Source of the DNA: Rubrivivax sp.
GTDB taxonomy: Bacteria; Pseudomonadota; Gammaproteobacteria; Burkholderiales; Burkholderiaceae_C
NCBI GenBank assembly: GCA_016790435.1
Contig: JAEUPE010000081.1
Span: 1 to 50,721, forward strand
Direction of reading: 5' to 3'
DNA length: 50,721 nucleotides
In this document: piece after piece, positions 32,907-41,893 of the stretch
Position numbering within the stretch: position 1 is the first letter of the stretch
Layout of the letters: each line of letters begins with the position of its first letter
The notes under the pieces: model-generated
The model's database searches: none
What the model saw: the letters and a program-made list of their open reading frames with translations, nothing else
Told to the model about the DNA's origin: nothing
Program-made: the position numbers and the translations under genes

Positions 32907-35506
32907 TGCGGCTCCTCAATGCCGCGCTGGCGCAGCACTTCCTCGATGGCCTGCGGCACGTCCAGGCCGCGTTCCAGCGCCGCATCGAGCGGGACGTTGT
33001 CCTCGGCCCGGTTGCTGTACAGCAGCAGCGTGCTCGGATTGAGCACCAGGCGCACGACACCGCGAAAGAGCCCCGAGTGGATGTACCACTCGCGAAACGC
33101 CCCCGAGTTCGTGTTGATCGAGGTCAGAACCCGGCGCAGGTGCTCGTCCAGTCGGATCGCCTCGCCCTTGTCGATGGCCTCGATCGAGTTCTCGGACTGC
33201 TTGCCCATCAGGATGTACTCGCTCTGATTCCAGATCGAGGCACCGTAGGGCGAGGTAAAGTAGTGGGTCACGTCCTGCGTGGCGGTGATGGCCGAGCCGT
33301 TGTACTTGCGCACCCGCACGTACAGCGCGTCGAGGAACTTGGCCATCACCTCGTCGTCGGCGCCGTTGCCCGCCAGCGCCTCCTTGGCCTCGTCCATGAT
33401 GAAGATCTTCTGGCGCCGTCGCTCCTCGAGCATCTCGCGCGAGACGCGGTACAGCAGGATCATCTGCACCACGCCGCGCAGGTGCGGGTTGGCGGCGAGT
33501 TCCTGCATCTCGAAGACGAGGAAGTCGTTGGAGAAGTCCAGGTTGCTCGGGCCCTCGAAGTACTTCTCGTAGGGGCCGCCGACGCAGAAGGGCGCCAGCA
33601 TGTCGGCCATGTCGTAGTAGCGCTGGTCTTCGGGCCGGTCGGGGTACAGGCGCCCGGCGCGATAGCGGCGCATGACATCGGTGACCGTCATCACGCGCTG
33701 CCCCGCGCGGGCGCGCTCGAATTCCTCCTTGATGACGGTGGCCAGCGTCGCGTAGATGGCCGGGTCGAGCCCGCGGTCGGGGCTGGCCATCTTGGCCATC
33801 AGCGGCTGCAGGAGGGCGATGTCGTCGTCGATGCCGCCGCGCAGCTCGCCGTCCACCATCACCGGGCTGCTCACCAGGCTGAACGGGTTGACGTTGGGTC
33901 GCGCGCCGTGGGTGAAGACGAAGAACTGGCCGCCCACGCGCTTGGTCAGCCGCTCGAAGCTGCGGCCGACCTCGAAGACGCGCACCTTGGCGCCGCGCGC
34001 GGCGTAGGAGGTGGCGATCTCCTGCAACAGCGTGGACTTGCCCGACCCCACCGCGCCGACGATGGCGACGTTCTTGCCGCCCTGGGTGTTGTCGAAGAAG
34101 TCGAAGGCCGCCAGCTGCCCGCGGCGGCCGAGTGCGAGCATGGTCGGCGTGCCCGTGCCCTTGCCCTCGGCAATGAGCGGGGCCAGGTGGATGGTGTTGC
34201 CCGAGGTGCGCATCTCGAGCCGGCGCAGGCGCATCAGGTCGCCGACGAAGGGCTTGCTCATGCCCATCGGCAGCGACTGCAGCAGCGCGGCACGGTGGAT
34301 GTAGGCATCCAGCACCAGCTCGAAGCCGCGAGCGCGCCACAGATCGCGCAGCGCGCTCACCGCCGCCTTGCCCTGCCCAGGGCGCGCGAACAGCACGATC
34401 TGGTGGTAGCACCAGACCAGCTTGCCGCCATTGCTCAGCGCCTTGAGCGCGTTGTCCCAGTGCTCGTTGCGCTCCTGCATCTGCGGGCTGTACTTGGCCA
34501 GGTCGCCCGAGGCGTTGCGCTCGGCCTCGGCCTTGTCCGCCACGGCCGACGACGACACCGCGAGTTGATCGGGAATCGACACGCCCATCGTGACGAGGAA
34601 GGGGCAAGGCAGCTGCAAGCTGTCCTGGAACATGTCGCCGATCAGCGCACCCATGCCCCAAAGCGCGAAGCTCTTGGGCGTGCGCTGCAGCGACAGGAAG
34701 CGCAGCTCCACGTTGTCGGCGGGCTCGCCCCCCACCTGCTCCAACATCACCTTGGAGGGATCCGCCCAGTCGCCGGAGGTCTCACGGTCGACGATCTGCT
34801 CGGACAGGAGCTTGAAGTCGTCGTAGACCGGCGGCGTCATCTGTTTGCCGCGCAGGCGCGCCGGATTGAGCCACTCACCCACGAGCTCCAGCAGCTCGTC
34901 GGCACCCATCACGTGCGCCGGGAACTGGGCGGCCGACAGCGTGCCCTTGATGCCGTCGCGAATCTCAAGCAGCTCGTCGACGCGGTTCAGGTCGCGGATG
35001 CTGCCGGGCAGCGTGACGGAGACGAAGACCCGGAAGTCGCGCACCAGAAACGCGACGTCGGGCGAGAACGGCTTGTGCGAGGCCTGGCGCAGGAAGGCGT
35101 AGCGGCGCCGCGCCATCGTGCGAAACACGTTCGCGTTGCGCGCAGGCCTGCCGCCGCGCAGCGCCGCCTGCGCTTCGGAGTCCTCGTCCATCGTGCGCAG
35201 GTTGGCGTAAGCCCGCAGCGCTTCCGTGATGTTCGGCGACGCCCACAGGTGAATCTGCATCGTCGCGTCCGTGGGCAGCCGCGCGTACAGACCCTTCAAG
35301 CGCTCGGCCGTGTCGGCTGAGGCGCCGGTCTGCGCAGTAACCGCGAGCACGAAGCCGAGCGAATCTCGGTTGATGAAGATCTTGTCGGCCGGCCGGTACG
35401 AGCTGTACGGCAGCCACGAGGCGATGCGCGCACCCTCCTCGGTCAGGTCGACCTCCGCGGGGCCCCCGGTGCTGCGCCGGGCGCGCTGCAGCAACGAGGC
35501 GATCAT
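32903..35506 (-). CDS. traC: Type IV secretion ATPase TraC
   Basis: Protein of 867 residues, the usual length of TraC/VirB4-type ATPases. I chose the ATG at 35506, which overlaps the traV stop as ATGA; the frame extends further without conservation. The N-terminal TraC domain contains WLPYSSYRPADKIFINRDS. The motor has Walker A GAVGSGKSTLLQ (K490), an arginine-rich VGRSFERL strand, Walker B KIFIMDEAKEAL, and the ITATQDVTHYF and NTNSGAFREWYIHSGLF motifs. TraC powers pilus assembly on the cytoplasmic face of the inner membrane and anchors there through TraL. Family assignment is secure. Confidence 0.97.
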   Translation of the reverse strand: MIASLLQRARRSTGGPAEVDLTEEGARIASWLPYSSYRPADKIFINRDSLGFVLAVTAQTGASADTAERLKGLYARLPTDATMQIHLWASPNITEALRAYANLRTMDEDSEAQAALRGGRPARNANVFRTMARRRYAFLRQASHKPFSPDVAFLVRDFRVFVSVTLPGSIRDLNRVDELLEIRDGIKGTLSAAQFPAHVMGADELLELVGEWLNPARLRGKQMTPPVYDDFKLLSEQIVDRETSGDWADPSKVMLEQVGGEPADNVELRFLSLQRTPKSFALWGMGALIGDMFQDSLQLPCPFLVTMGVSIPDQLAVSSSAVADKAEAERNASGDLAKYSPQMQERNEHWDNALKALSNGGKLVWCYHQIVLFARPGQGKAAVSALRDLWRARGFELVLDAYIHRAALLQSLPMGMSKPFVGDLMRLRRLEMRTSGNTIHLAPLIAEGKGTGTPTMLALGRRGQLAAFDFFDNTQGGKNVAIVGAVGSGKSTLLQEIATSYAARGAKVRVFEVGRSFERLTKRVGGQFFVFTHGARPNVNPFSLVSSPVMVDGELRGGIDDDIALLQPLMAKMASPDRGLDPAIYATLATVIKEEFERARAGQRVMTVTDVMRRYRAGRLYPDRPEDQRYYDMADMLAPFCVGGPYEKYFEGPSNLDFSNDFLVFEMQELAANPHLRGVVQMILLYRVSREMLEERRRQKIFIMDEAKEALAGNGADDEVMAKFLDALYVRVRKYNGSAITATQDVTHYFTSPYGASIWNQSEYILMGKQSENSIEAIDKGEAIRLDEHLRRVLTSINTNSGAFREWYIHSGLFRGVVRLVLNPSTLLLYSNRAEDNVPLDAALERGLDVPQAIEEVLRQRGIEEPQ

Positions 35507-36198
35507 TGCTGCGCTCCGGCTTTGGGTGAGGCCGCACCCACCAACGGCCTGCCCGGCCGCGAGGGCGCGGTGCCGGCTTGCGCCGGCGCGAAGGTGCGCC
35601 GGATCTGCTCGCGGTTGTGCTCGATCAACCAGCGCCCGGCGTCGATCTGCAGATAGACGAAGCCCTGGTCGTTGAGGTCGCCATCGGCGTCCTCCCACGG
35701 CGCGATCCAGATGCGGATGATCGTGGGCTCGGTGCGGATGGCGCCTATCGGCACAGCGCTTGCGCTCGGCACGGCCTCTCGATCGGCCACGGCTTGACGA
35801 GGCGCCATCAACCGCTCGCGCTGGGGCAGCCACCGCGTCACGGTGGGAGCGCTTGCCGCCGCGGACTGCGGGGGCTTCGCGGCTCCCGCGTTGTCGTCGT
35901 TGGCGCCCAGGCCTCCTGAGGACTCGCCATCGCCACCTGCGCCCGCAGCACCTGCGGGTGAGCCCTGCGCGGTGGACCCGCCAAGGCCTAGCGGTGGCGG
36001 CCGATGCTGCCCGGGCAAGACGCCGGCACGGTAGCTTGAGTCGACCTCGGACATGCTCATGCAGGGCACGCCATCGGGCACCGCGCACTTGAACTTCGAT
36101 TCGCCGCCCAGGCCGGACAGGTTCGTGCAGGCAGAGGTGGCGACGGTGGCGACGAGGGCGAGCGTCACGCTAGAGTGGAAAGAGGGGGCTCGGGACAT
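35503..36198 (-). CDS. traV: Outer-membrane lipoprotein TraV
   Basis: Protein of 231 residues with a lipoprotein signal (VTLALVATVATSAC, lipid cysteine 24). The mature start TNLSGLGGESKFKCAVPDGVPCMSMSEV holds the TraV signature, including the two conserved cysteines of the F-type core. A Gly/Ser/Ala-rich linker follows, then a C-terminal IRIWIAPWEDADGDLNDQG block typical of TraV. TraV forms the outer-membrane core complex with TraK and TraB, tethering the channel. It follows dsbC after a 59-base gap and overlaps traC as ATGA. Confidence 0.93.
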   Translation of the reverse strand: MSRAPSFHSSVTLALVATVATSACTNLSGLGGESKFKCAVPDGVPCMSMSEVDSSYRAGVLPGQHRPPPLGLGGSTAQGSPAGAAGAGGDGESSGGLGANDDNAGAAKPPQSAAASAPTVTRWLPQRERLMAPRQAVADREAVPSASAVPIGAIRTEPTIIRIWIAPWEDADGDLNDQGFVYLQIDAGRWLIEHNREQIRRTFAPAQAGTAPSRPGRPLVGAASPKAGAQQ

Positions 36199-36257
36199 GG
36201 CTGGAGGTCTCGTGTTGCAGGAGGTCCGCGGTGATGCGTTGCTTGCGCGGCTGGCGG

Positions 36258-37277
36258 CTACCGCTGCGGCTTCGCCGCGGCAGTACTCGCCGTGGTCTTG
36301 AGCGTCGGTGGCGGTGCTCCGGCAGTCGCTACGGGGCCCTTCGCGACAGGGGCCGCGGGGGCGACGGGGGCTGCCGCGGGCGTCGCACGCGCCGCGCCCG
36401 CCACCGGCGCGGGTGACACCCCCGTCATGCCGAGCCAGGTGTTCAGTTGCGACGCCGACATGAAGCCCGCGCTCTTGCGCCCGTCAGCCGCAATGAGCGT
36501 TGGCGTGCCGGTGATGCCGAGTGAGGAAGCGAGCCGCTCGGCAGCGGCCACACGCGCCGCGCCAGCCTCGCACGACGCAGAGGCGGAATCGAGCGCGGGC
36601 TCCTGCGCGCGCAACATCCACGCACTCCACGCTGCAGCAGGGTCCGGCGCACAGCCGATGGCCGTGGCGATGCGCTTGGCCTGCGGGCCGAGGACCGGCA
36701 CGACGAAGGTGTGCACGGAGAGGTCTGGCACTCCTACCAGCGCCGCCTCCAGCTGCTTGCAGAAGCCGCAGGTCGGGTCGGCGAAGACGTACAGCATGCG
36801 CGTGCCCTTGCCGCTCACGTGGCGCAGCGCCAACTCGAGCGGCAGCCCCGTGGGGTCCACGCGATCCAGCGTGGCCTTGAGGTCCGCGGTCAGGTCGCGG
36901 CGTTGGGCCATGTCCCACACGTGGCCGAAGAGGAAGTAGCGGCCCGACTCGTCGACGTAGGCCACGTTGCGGCCCATCACCACCTCGTACAGCCCGGCGA
37001 CAGGCGAAGCGGCCACCGAGTCGATGCGCGTGCCGGGGTGCTGGGCGCGCAGTCGGTCGGTGAAGGCGGTCAGGCTTGTCGGCGCACGTTGGTCGCGCTG
37101 GTCGCGAGGGGCGAAGGCTTCGGTGGCGTTCGCGCGCCCTGCGTAGACAAGGATGGACAGCCACAGCGCGAGTAGCGCCAGCAGCGCGAAGGTTTGGATG
37201 CGGGCGCGCGCGTGCTCGAGCGCAGCGCAGCCGAGTTCACGGCCAAGCGCGGAGACCGTCCGGTGAGTGCGGTTCAT
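36258..37277 (-). CDS. dsbC: DsbC-family disulfide isomerase of the transfer operon
   Basis: Protein of 339 residues. The ATG at 37277 overlaps the traB stop as ATGA. An N-terminal membrane segment (TFALLALLALWLSILVYAG) leads to a DsbC dimerisation region (YEVVMGRNVAYVDESGRYFLFGH) and a thioredoxin domain with active site C170-G-F-C173 and the cis-Pro loop GITGTPTLIAADG. The C-terminal 50 residues are an Ala/Pro/Thr-rich tail absent from E. coli DsbC. Plasmid-borne DsbC proteins help fold the disulfide-rich TraN, TraU and TraH in the periplasm, and this operon encodes all three. Confidence 0.93.
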   Translation of the reverse strand: MNRTHRTVSALGRELGCAALEHARARIQTFALLALLALWLSILVYAGRANATEAFAPRDQRDQRAPTSLTAFTDRLRAQHPGTRIDSVAASPVAGLYEVVMGRNVAYVDESGRYFLFGHVWDMAQRRDLTADLKATLDRVDPTGLPLELALRHVSGKGTRMLYVFADPTCGFCKQLEAALVGVPDLSVHTFVVPVLGPQAKRIATAIGCAPDPAAAWSAWMLRAQEPALDSASASCEAGAARVAAAERLASSLGITGTPTLIAADGRKSAGFMSASQLNTWLGMTGVSPAPVAGAARATPAAAPVAPAAPVAKGPVATAGAPPPTLKTTASTAAAKPQR

Positions 37278-38902
37278 TCGTCGTCTCCCGATGCGGCCGC
37301 CGACGTGACCCGCATGAGTGCCGAGCGGTCGGTGTCGGGCGTCGTGCCGCGCACCGGCGCCATCTGCGCTACCGGGGCGACAAGGGCGCCGTTGGGCGCG
37401 GCCGCCGCGATCGCGGCGCCGAGCGCCACGCCCTGGTTCAGCGCCATGTTCACGAAGCGGCCGGGCCGCACCTCGATGACGGGGAAGGTCTTCTCGGCCA
37501 GGCTGATGTAGTACTGCGACAGCCGATCGAGCGCGCGGCCGACACCCGTGCCGAGCCCCTGCTTGAGGATCGATGTGGCATCGCTCGAGGGCACCTGCAC
37601 GCTGCCCAGCGGCGAGGTGCTCACGGTGGTGGAGGCGGCCGTGATGCCCGAGCCGATGCCCGAAGCGATGCCCGCCAGCAGCGCGTTGGTGAGGATGGCG
37701 CCCTGCTTGGTGACGAGGGTGCCGTTGATCCCGTTCATGCCGTCCTCGCCGAAGATGGAACCCTTGATGGGCACTTCGACGACGCGACCATCCAGCAGCA
37801 CACAAGACAGCAGCACGGTGCGGATGTAGGCGCGCTCGGCGGATTGGTCGCCCCAGCCTTCGGCCACCACGAGGCAGTCCTTGACCTGGCTGCGAAACCC
37901 GTTGGGCAGCACCGCGAGGTCGGCCAGGCGCAGTAGCACGGGCACCGGGTTCGATTGCGCTTGGCCACCCGTGGGCGCGGCCAGGCCACCGAGCAGCACC
38001 GCGCGCGTGTAGCTCACGGGCAGGTAGGAGTTGACGTGTTTGGCGCTGGCCTTGCCCGCGCCTGCGTTGGCGGGCCCGCTGGGGCGAGGGGCCGAGGCGG
38101 CGCCATCGGGCCCGGCTGCGGCCTCAGAGGTAGCCCCGGTGCCGGGCGCGCCCGGTGCAGCCACGTTGACCTTCACCATCACCGGGGGTGGCGGTGCCGC
38201 CACTTCGCCGAACCCGACAACGCCAGTCGCAGCGGCGCCGGCGGCGCCGTTGGGCGTGCCCGGCGGGAAGCCCGGGCCAGCAGCGGCGGGGCTGCCGGGA
38301 GCGACGCCTGCGGGTGCGCGCCCTGCCGGCGGCAAGGACTGCGGCGCGTTGATGGGGCGCGGATTGAGTGCGCCCGCGCCACCGGCGCCCGGTGCGGTCG
38401 GGCTCGTAGCCGCGGGCAGCCCCGCTGCGGCTCCCGGCGGCGCTCCTGCCCCAGGCAGCGCAAACGGCGAACCGGGAGCCGTCGATGGGCTGCCAGCCTG
38501 CGGCTGCGCGCCGGCACCGCCTTGCACGGTCTGGTTCAGCGTGCCCAGGCGCTCCTGCAACTGGGAGACCTCGGCACGATGCATGGCGCGTTGCTGGGCC
38601 AGCTCGGCACGCAACGCCTCCATTGCGACGTTCTGCTGGCTCACCGTGTCGCGCAGCGCCGCGAGGTCCTTGCCCGCGCCGCCCATCCAGGCGTCCTTGG
38701 GATCGAGTTGAGCCCCGGGGACGGCGCCGATCGACTTGGGCTTCGGCAGCTCGCTGGGCGCGACGCGCGGCCCCTCACCGCCGCCGATCATCCCGGAAAC
38801 CAGCAGCGCCACGGTGCCCAGGCCCAGACCGGCCGCGACCATGTTGACCTGCTGGCGCCGCTTGGGCGACAGCTGCTCGTACCAGGCAAGGCGGAACTTC
38901 AT
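37274..38902 (-). CDS. traB: Conjugation core protein TraB (VirB10-like)
   Basis: Protein of 542 residues. The ATG at 38902 overlaps the traK stop as ATGA. A cytoplasmic start (MKFRLAWYEQLSPKRRQQ) and a membrane segment (VAAGLGLGTVALLVSGMIGG) are followed by a coiled coil (about 80-125), a 200-residue Pro/Gly/Ala-rich region that spans the periplasm, and the conserved beta-barrel (HVNSYLPVSYTRAVLLGGLAAPTGG onward, LRLADLAVLPNGFRSQVKDC, SPLGSVQVPSSDA). TraB bridges the inner and outer membranes and gates the channel with TraK and TraV. Architecture and motifs agree with the family. Confidence 0.95.
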   Translation of the reverse strand: MKFRLAWYEQLSPKRRQQVNMVAAGLGLGTVALLVSGMIGGGEGPRVAPSELPKPKSIGAVPGAQLDPKDAWMGGAGKDLAALRDTVSQQNVAMEALRAELAQQRAMHRAEVSQLQERLGTLNQTVQGGAGAQPQAGSPSTAPGSPFALPGAGAPPGAAAGLPAATSPTAPGAGGAGALNPRPINAPQSLPPAGRAPAGVAPGSPAAAGPGFPPGTPNGAAGAAATGVVGFGEVAAPPPPVMVKVNVAAPGAPGTGATSEAAAGPDGAASAPRPSGPANAGAGKASAKHVNSYLPVSYTRAVLLGGLAAPTGGQAQSNPVPVLLRLADLAVLPNGFRSQVKDCLVVAEGWGDQSAERAYIRTVLLSCVLLDGRVVEVPIKGSIFGEDGMNGINGTLVTKQGAILTNALLAGIASGIGSGITAASTTVSTSPLGSVQVPSSDATSILKQGLGTGVGRALDRLSQYYISLAEKTFPVIEVRPGRFVNMALNQGVALGAAIAAAAPNGALVAPVAQMAPVRGTTPDTDRSALMRVTSAAASGDDE

Positions 38903-39786
38903 CGTTGTCCTTCGGGAGAGTCGGGCAGGCGCACGATCCACACGGGTGTCATCTGCCCTGGCTCCAACGCCAGGTGCTTGACGCTCACCGACAAGACACC
39001 GGGCTTGAAGAGCTCCCGCTCGTCGATGACCATGCGCGAGCCGCTCACGTTGGTGAGCGTGAACGCCTCGCCGACGAGACCCGGGGCTTCGTAGCGCGCC
39101 CGCAGCACAAAGCGGGCTTCGACCCAAAGACCCATCTCTTGCCCGCCGGGCACGAGTTGAACGGGGACCTCCGGGGCCAGGCCCGGTGCGGCCATCGCGA
39201 GGGTCAGCGCCTTGACGGCGCGCACGTGCGAGGCACCTTTCCCGCGGGGTTCTCCGCGGGGTTCTCCGCGAGCCTCGCCGCCGCCTTCGGTGGCCGCGAG
39301 GGCGGCGCTGGTGGCAGGTTGGCCTGTGATGCGCAGCGTCAGCGTCTGGCCCACCACGTCGGCCGGCTGCAGCAGCAGACCCACGGTGCCGCGCGTGGTC
39401 TTCACGTCCAGCTTGATGGGCGCCGCAGGTGCAGCTGCGGGCGCGCCAACGGCGGGCATCTGCGGCGATTGCGGGGCCGGCCGGACGTAGACCTCGCCAT
39501 CGGCATCGTCTTTGAGCACCGCGATGCGCCCACCCGGGTTGCGCTGGGCGTCGAACACGTCGCCGATCACATCCACGATGCGCCCCGAGGCCACACGCAG
39601 CCGCGTCTGGTCGCGCACGGAGATGCGCACGACGGTCGTGTCGCCCTCGCGGACCTCGAGCACTTGAGATGCGCTCGCGGACGCTGCGGCCCCGAGAACT
39701 AGACATGCCAAGGCAAGTACACACGCCACGATGCGGGAGCAAGGCGTGCGGCGCGCAGCGACGGCGCGGATCGGATCAGGGCGCAC
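38899..39786 (-). CDS. traK: Conjugation core protein TraK (secretin-like)
   Basis: Protein of 295 residues if translated from the GTG at 39786, which has AGGAG seven bases upstream and overlaps traE by 11 bases; the open frame continues to 39834 without conserved sequence. The signal peptide (IVACVLALACLVLGAAASASA) precedes SQVLEVREGDTTVVRISVRD, a typical TraK start. A tandem repeat of the tetrapeptide GEPR (DNA 39241-39275) lies in the linker. The C-terminus (VGEAFTLTNVSGSRMVIDERELF, GVLSVSVKHLALEPGQMTPVWIV) matches the TraK/VirB9 C-terminal domain that binds TraV. It forms the outer-membrane ring of the channel. Confidence 0.92.
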   Translation of the reverse strand: MRPDPIRAVAARRTPCSRIVACVLALACLVLGAAASASASQVLEVREGDTTVVRISVRDQTRLRVASGRIVDVIGDVFDAQRNPGGRIAVLKDDADGEVYVRPAPQSPQMPAVGAPAAAPAAPIKLDVKTTRGTVGLLLQPADVVGQTLTLRITGQPATSAALAATEGGGEARGEPRGEPRGKGASHVRAVKALTLAMAAPGLAPEVPVQLVPGGQEMGLWVEARFVLRARYEAPGLVGEAFTLTNVSGSRMVIDERELFKPGVLSVSVKHLALEPGQMTPVWIVRLPDSPEGQR

Positions 39787-40408
39787 GCTTCTTCTCCTCG
39801 GCTTCGCGGGCCTTGGCGGCAGCCTCCTGGGCACGCGCCTGCCAGATGTCGTCGGTGGGAACCTCCTTCCACTCCTTGAGCAACATGCGTCCGCCCTTGG
39901 ACTCGAACTGAGCGAGGTAGGCGACGTTGCGGGTGGAGCCCGAGACGCGGATGCCGTTGACGTAGGTCTCCAGGTAGCCGGCCATCACGATGCGCTGGCG
40001 CTCGGGGTCGGGCGCGGTCTGCTGCAGCCAGAAGATCGTCGCGGCGTTCGCCTCGCGCAGGCGCTTGGCATGCACCGCCATGTCCTGCTGCAGCTGTCCG
40101 TGGGCGGCCGGGTGCGCCCAGCGCAGGATCTGCTCGTGCTGCCAGGCAATCGACATGGGCGACGCGTCAAGCATCATGTGCGCGATCCACGGCCCCATCT
40201 CTTCGAGCCAGGCGCCGTCCACCTTGTCGCCGACCACCGCGATCTGCTTGGTGCGCACTGGCGGCTCGAGGATGACGGTGTGGCGCTTGGCCACGGCAAC
40301 CACCGCCAGCACCAGACCCAGCAGCACCACGAGCGCGGTGAGCGTCTGCTGGCGCCTCAAGGCCGCGGTGAGCGATTGGATGTCGCCAAGGTGGCGGTCG
40401 GGGTTCAT
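39776..40408 (-). CDS. traE: Conjugation protein TraE (VirB5/8 position)
   Basis: Protein of 210 residues. The ATG at 40408 has AGGA five bases upstream; the longer frame overlaps traL out of frame. One membrane segment (TALVVLLGLVLAVVAVA, about 22-40) is followed by the family motif TVILEPPVRTKQIAVVGDKV and YLETYVNGIRVSGSTRNVAYL near the C-terminus. F-type TraE is an inner-membrane protein with a VirB8-like periplasmic domain that supports assembly of the channel and pilus. The Lys/Glu/Ala-rich tail is a local addition. Confidence 0.93.
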   Translation of the reverse strand: MNPDRHLGDIQSLTAALRRQQTLTALVVLLGLVLAVVAVAKRHTVILEPPVRTKQIAVVGDKVDGAWLEEMGPWIAHMMLDASPMSIAWQHEQILRWAHPAAHGQLQQDMAVHAKRLREANAATIFWLQQTAPDPERQRIVMAGYLETYVNGIRVSGSTRNVAYLAQFESKGGRMLLKEWKEVPTDDIWQARAQEAAAKAREAEEKKRAP

Positions 40409-40475
40409 CGAAGTCCTGGGATTGCGAAGAAATCCGGTGGTACGGAGGTCCTGTTCGGCTGCGCGCGAAGCTGTC

Positions 40476-40769
40476 TCAGCCGAGCGTGCGCGTGGCCCAC
40501 ATGGGCGGCACGCGCTTGAGGCGCGAGAACGCCGGCGGGAAGTACCAGTACGCAACGTGGCGGGCGAACCCCTTCGGGCGGCCCTTGCGGCTGGTGTGCA
40601 GGCCGTAGCCCACGAGCACACCGCCGCCGATGGCGAACATCGTGGCCAGCCCCATCGCCATGAGCATGAAGCCCGCCACCGCGGCCATGAACGCCACGTC
40701 CATGTCGACGAACAGCAGCTTCCACGGGTCCTTGAGGCCCGAGACAAGGGTCATGTCGTGGTCTTCCAT
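40476..40769 (-). CDS. traL: Conjugation protein TraL (VirB3-like)
   Basis: Protein of 97 residues with two adjacent membrane segments (VAFMAAVAGFMLMAMG, LATMFAIGGGVLVGYGL) and a short basic tail (RKGRPKGFARHVAYWYFP). The size, the order between traA and traE, and the DPWKLLFVDMDVAFM start agree with TraL, which holds TraC at the inner membrane. An internal ATG at 40754 has a better Shine-Dalgarno sequence (GGAAG, eight bases away), so a 92-residue form is equally possible. Confidence 0.9.
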   Translation of the reverse strand: MEDHDMTLVSGLKDPWKLLFVDMDVAFMAAVAGFMLMAMGLATMFAIGGGVLVGYGLHTSRKGRPKGFARHVAYWYFPPAFSRLKRVPPMWATRTLG

Positions 40770-40808
40770 GCGCGCGGCGTTCTGTGCTTCTTGCGGCGAG
40801 GCGTAGCG

Positions 40809-41144
40809 TCAGATGACGGCGCCCACCAGGCCCACGGCGGCGGCGAGGCCCACGCCCAGGAAGATGGCGAAGCCGATGAACTTCATGACGACGCCAGTGG
40901 CGTTGGTGGCCATGTAGCCAATGGCGGCGACGGCGAAGCCGATGACCGTCAACAGCTGCTTGCCGTAGCCGCCCACCATGTCGTTGACGGCGGTGTAGGC
41001 GGCCTGCAGCGCGGTGCCACCGGTGCCAGCAGCCAGGGCGGTGAAAGCCACGACCAGCAGCGCCAGCGCGAGGAGCGCGTAGCCGGCGAAGCGGCCGAGC
41101 TGATTGGCCGCGACTGGAGCGACGTGGGTGAGGGACGCATTCAT
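40809..41144 (-). CDS. traA: Conjugative pilin TraA
   Basis: Protein of 111 residues. I chose the ATG at 41144, with GGAG eight bases upstream and an ATGA overlap with the preceding gene. The prepilin has a long leader with a hydrophobic segment (YALLALALLVVAFTALAAG) and a mature part with two hydrophobic helices (LTVIGFAVAAIGYMATNATG, MKFIGFAIFLGVGLAAAVGLV) separated by a short loop, as in F-pilin and R27 TrhA. It is the structural subunit of the conjugative pilus and would be processed by the S26-type peptidase in this operon or by leader peptidase. Confidence 0.9.
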   Translation of the reverse strand: MNASLTHVAPVAANQLGRFAGYALLALALLVVAFTALAAGTGGTALQAAYTAVNDMVGGYGKQLLTVIGFAVAAIGYMATNATGVVMKFIGFAIFLGVGLAAAVGLVGAVI

Positions 41145-41893
41145 GGATCGATCTCCGGAAGGTTGAAGGCAAGGGGCTGTTGGTTCGACCGCGCCAGGTG
41201 CTCCATCAAGGCGGCACGCGCGGCCGAAATCACGTCCGCAACCGACGCCGCATCCGTGCGCACGAGCGCGAAGGCGCCCTGCAGCAGGAACCGGAAGTCG
41301 ATCCGCGGGTCGTGTGTGGTGTCCTGAACCCCCTTGAGCCACAGGAATGCGCTCTCACCGACGTGCAACGCACGGCAGTCGGCGTTGCGCATCGGTGCGG
41401 GCTGGCGGGGGTGCCCTGAAGTCCGAGCGGCGCCGTGCTGCGCCACTCCTTCACCACGCCCGTGAGGCGCGGCGGTGCATGAAGCATCGGCCGGGTCCTG
41501 CAAGCCCGGCCGCGTGGCTTGTTCCAATGAATCGAGCGAAGAGAGATCGGGCGCGTCGCTGTCGTCGAGAGCCTGCAGCCGCGCGTGCTCGCTGAGCGCA
41601 CGGCGCGAGGCCATGAGCCAGCGAACCTGCAGAGGCCTGTTGGTCTGTATGAGCCGCAGCAGTCCCTCGACCCAGTAGCGCATCTCGAGCCGGGGCGCAG
41701 GCGTCTTGTCCTGAAGACGGCGAAGCCAGTCGAAAGTCGCCTTGTCCATGAGAACCACGCGGGTGGGGTCTGCGCTGCGGGCAGACGCCTGCGAACCATC
41801 GGCGCGCGCCACTGACGCCATCGCGGATGCCCCGGGCGGTGAGGCGAGCGGTGGCACCGTGAGCGTGCTCGTGCCAGCGGAAGGCGTGGTCAT
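41141..41893 (-). CDS. Tandem-domain protein upstream of traA, function unknown
   Basis: Protein of 250 residues, with ATGA overlaps at both ends. It contains an internal duplication: MDKATFDWLRRLQDKTPAPR (about residues 49-68) and GESAFLWLKGVQDTTHDPR (about 178-196) align over some 60 residues, each continuing into a helix with (W/L)(V/L)(E/Q)G and a final Arg-Ala-rich helix ending in EHAR or EHLAR. The copies are joined by a Ser/Ala/Pro-rich linker. There is no signal peptide, so it is probably cytoplasmic. I do not recognise a family. Its fixed place before the pilin gene suggests a regulatory or assembly role in transfer, which is inference. Confidence 0.7.
   Translation of the reverse strand: MTTPSAGTSTLTVPPLASPPGASAMASVARADGSQASARSADPTRVVLMDKATFDWLRRLQDKTPAPRLEMRYWVEGLLRLIQTNRPLQVRWLMASRRALSEHARLQALDDSDAPDLSSLDSLEQATRPGLQDPADASCTAAPHGRGEGVAQHGAARTSGHPRQPAPMRNADCRALHVGESAFLWLKGVQDTTHDPRIDFRFLLQGAFALVRTDAASVADVISAARAALMEHLARSNQQPLAFNLPEIDP

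Noticed and set aside
33077-35320. Plus-strand frame of 747 codons
   Set aside because: Antisense to traC, whose motifs are unmistakable; composition is typical of a shadow frame.
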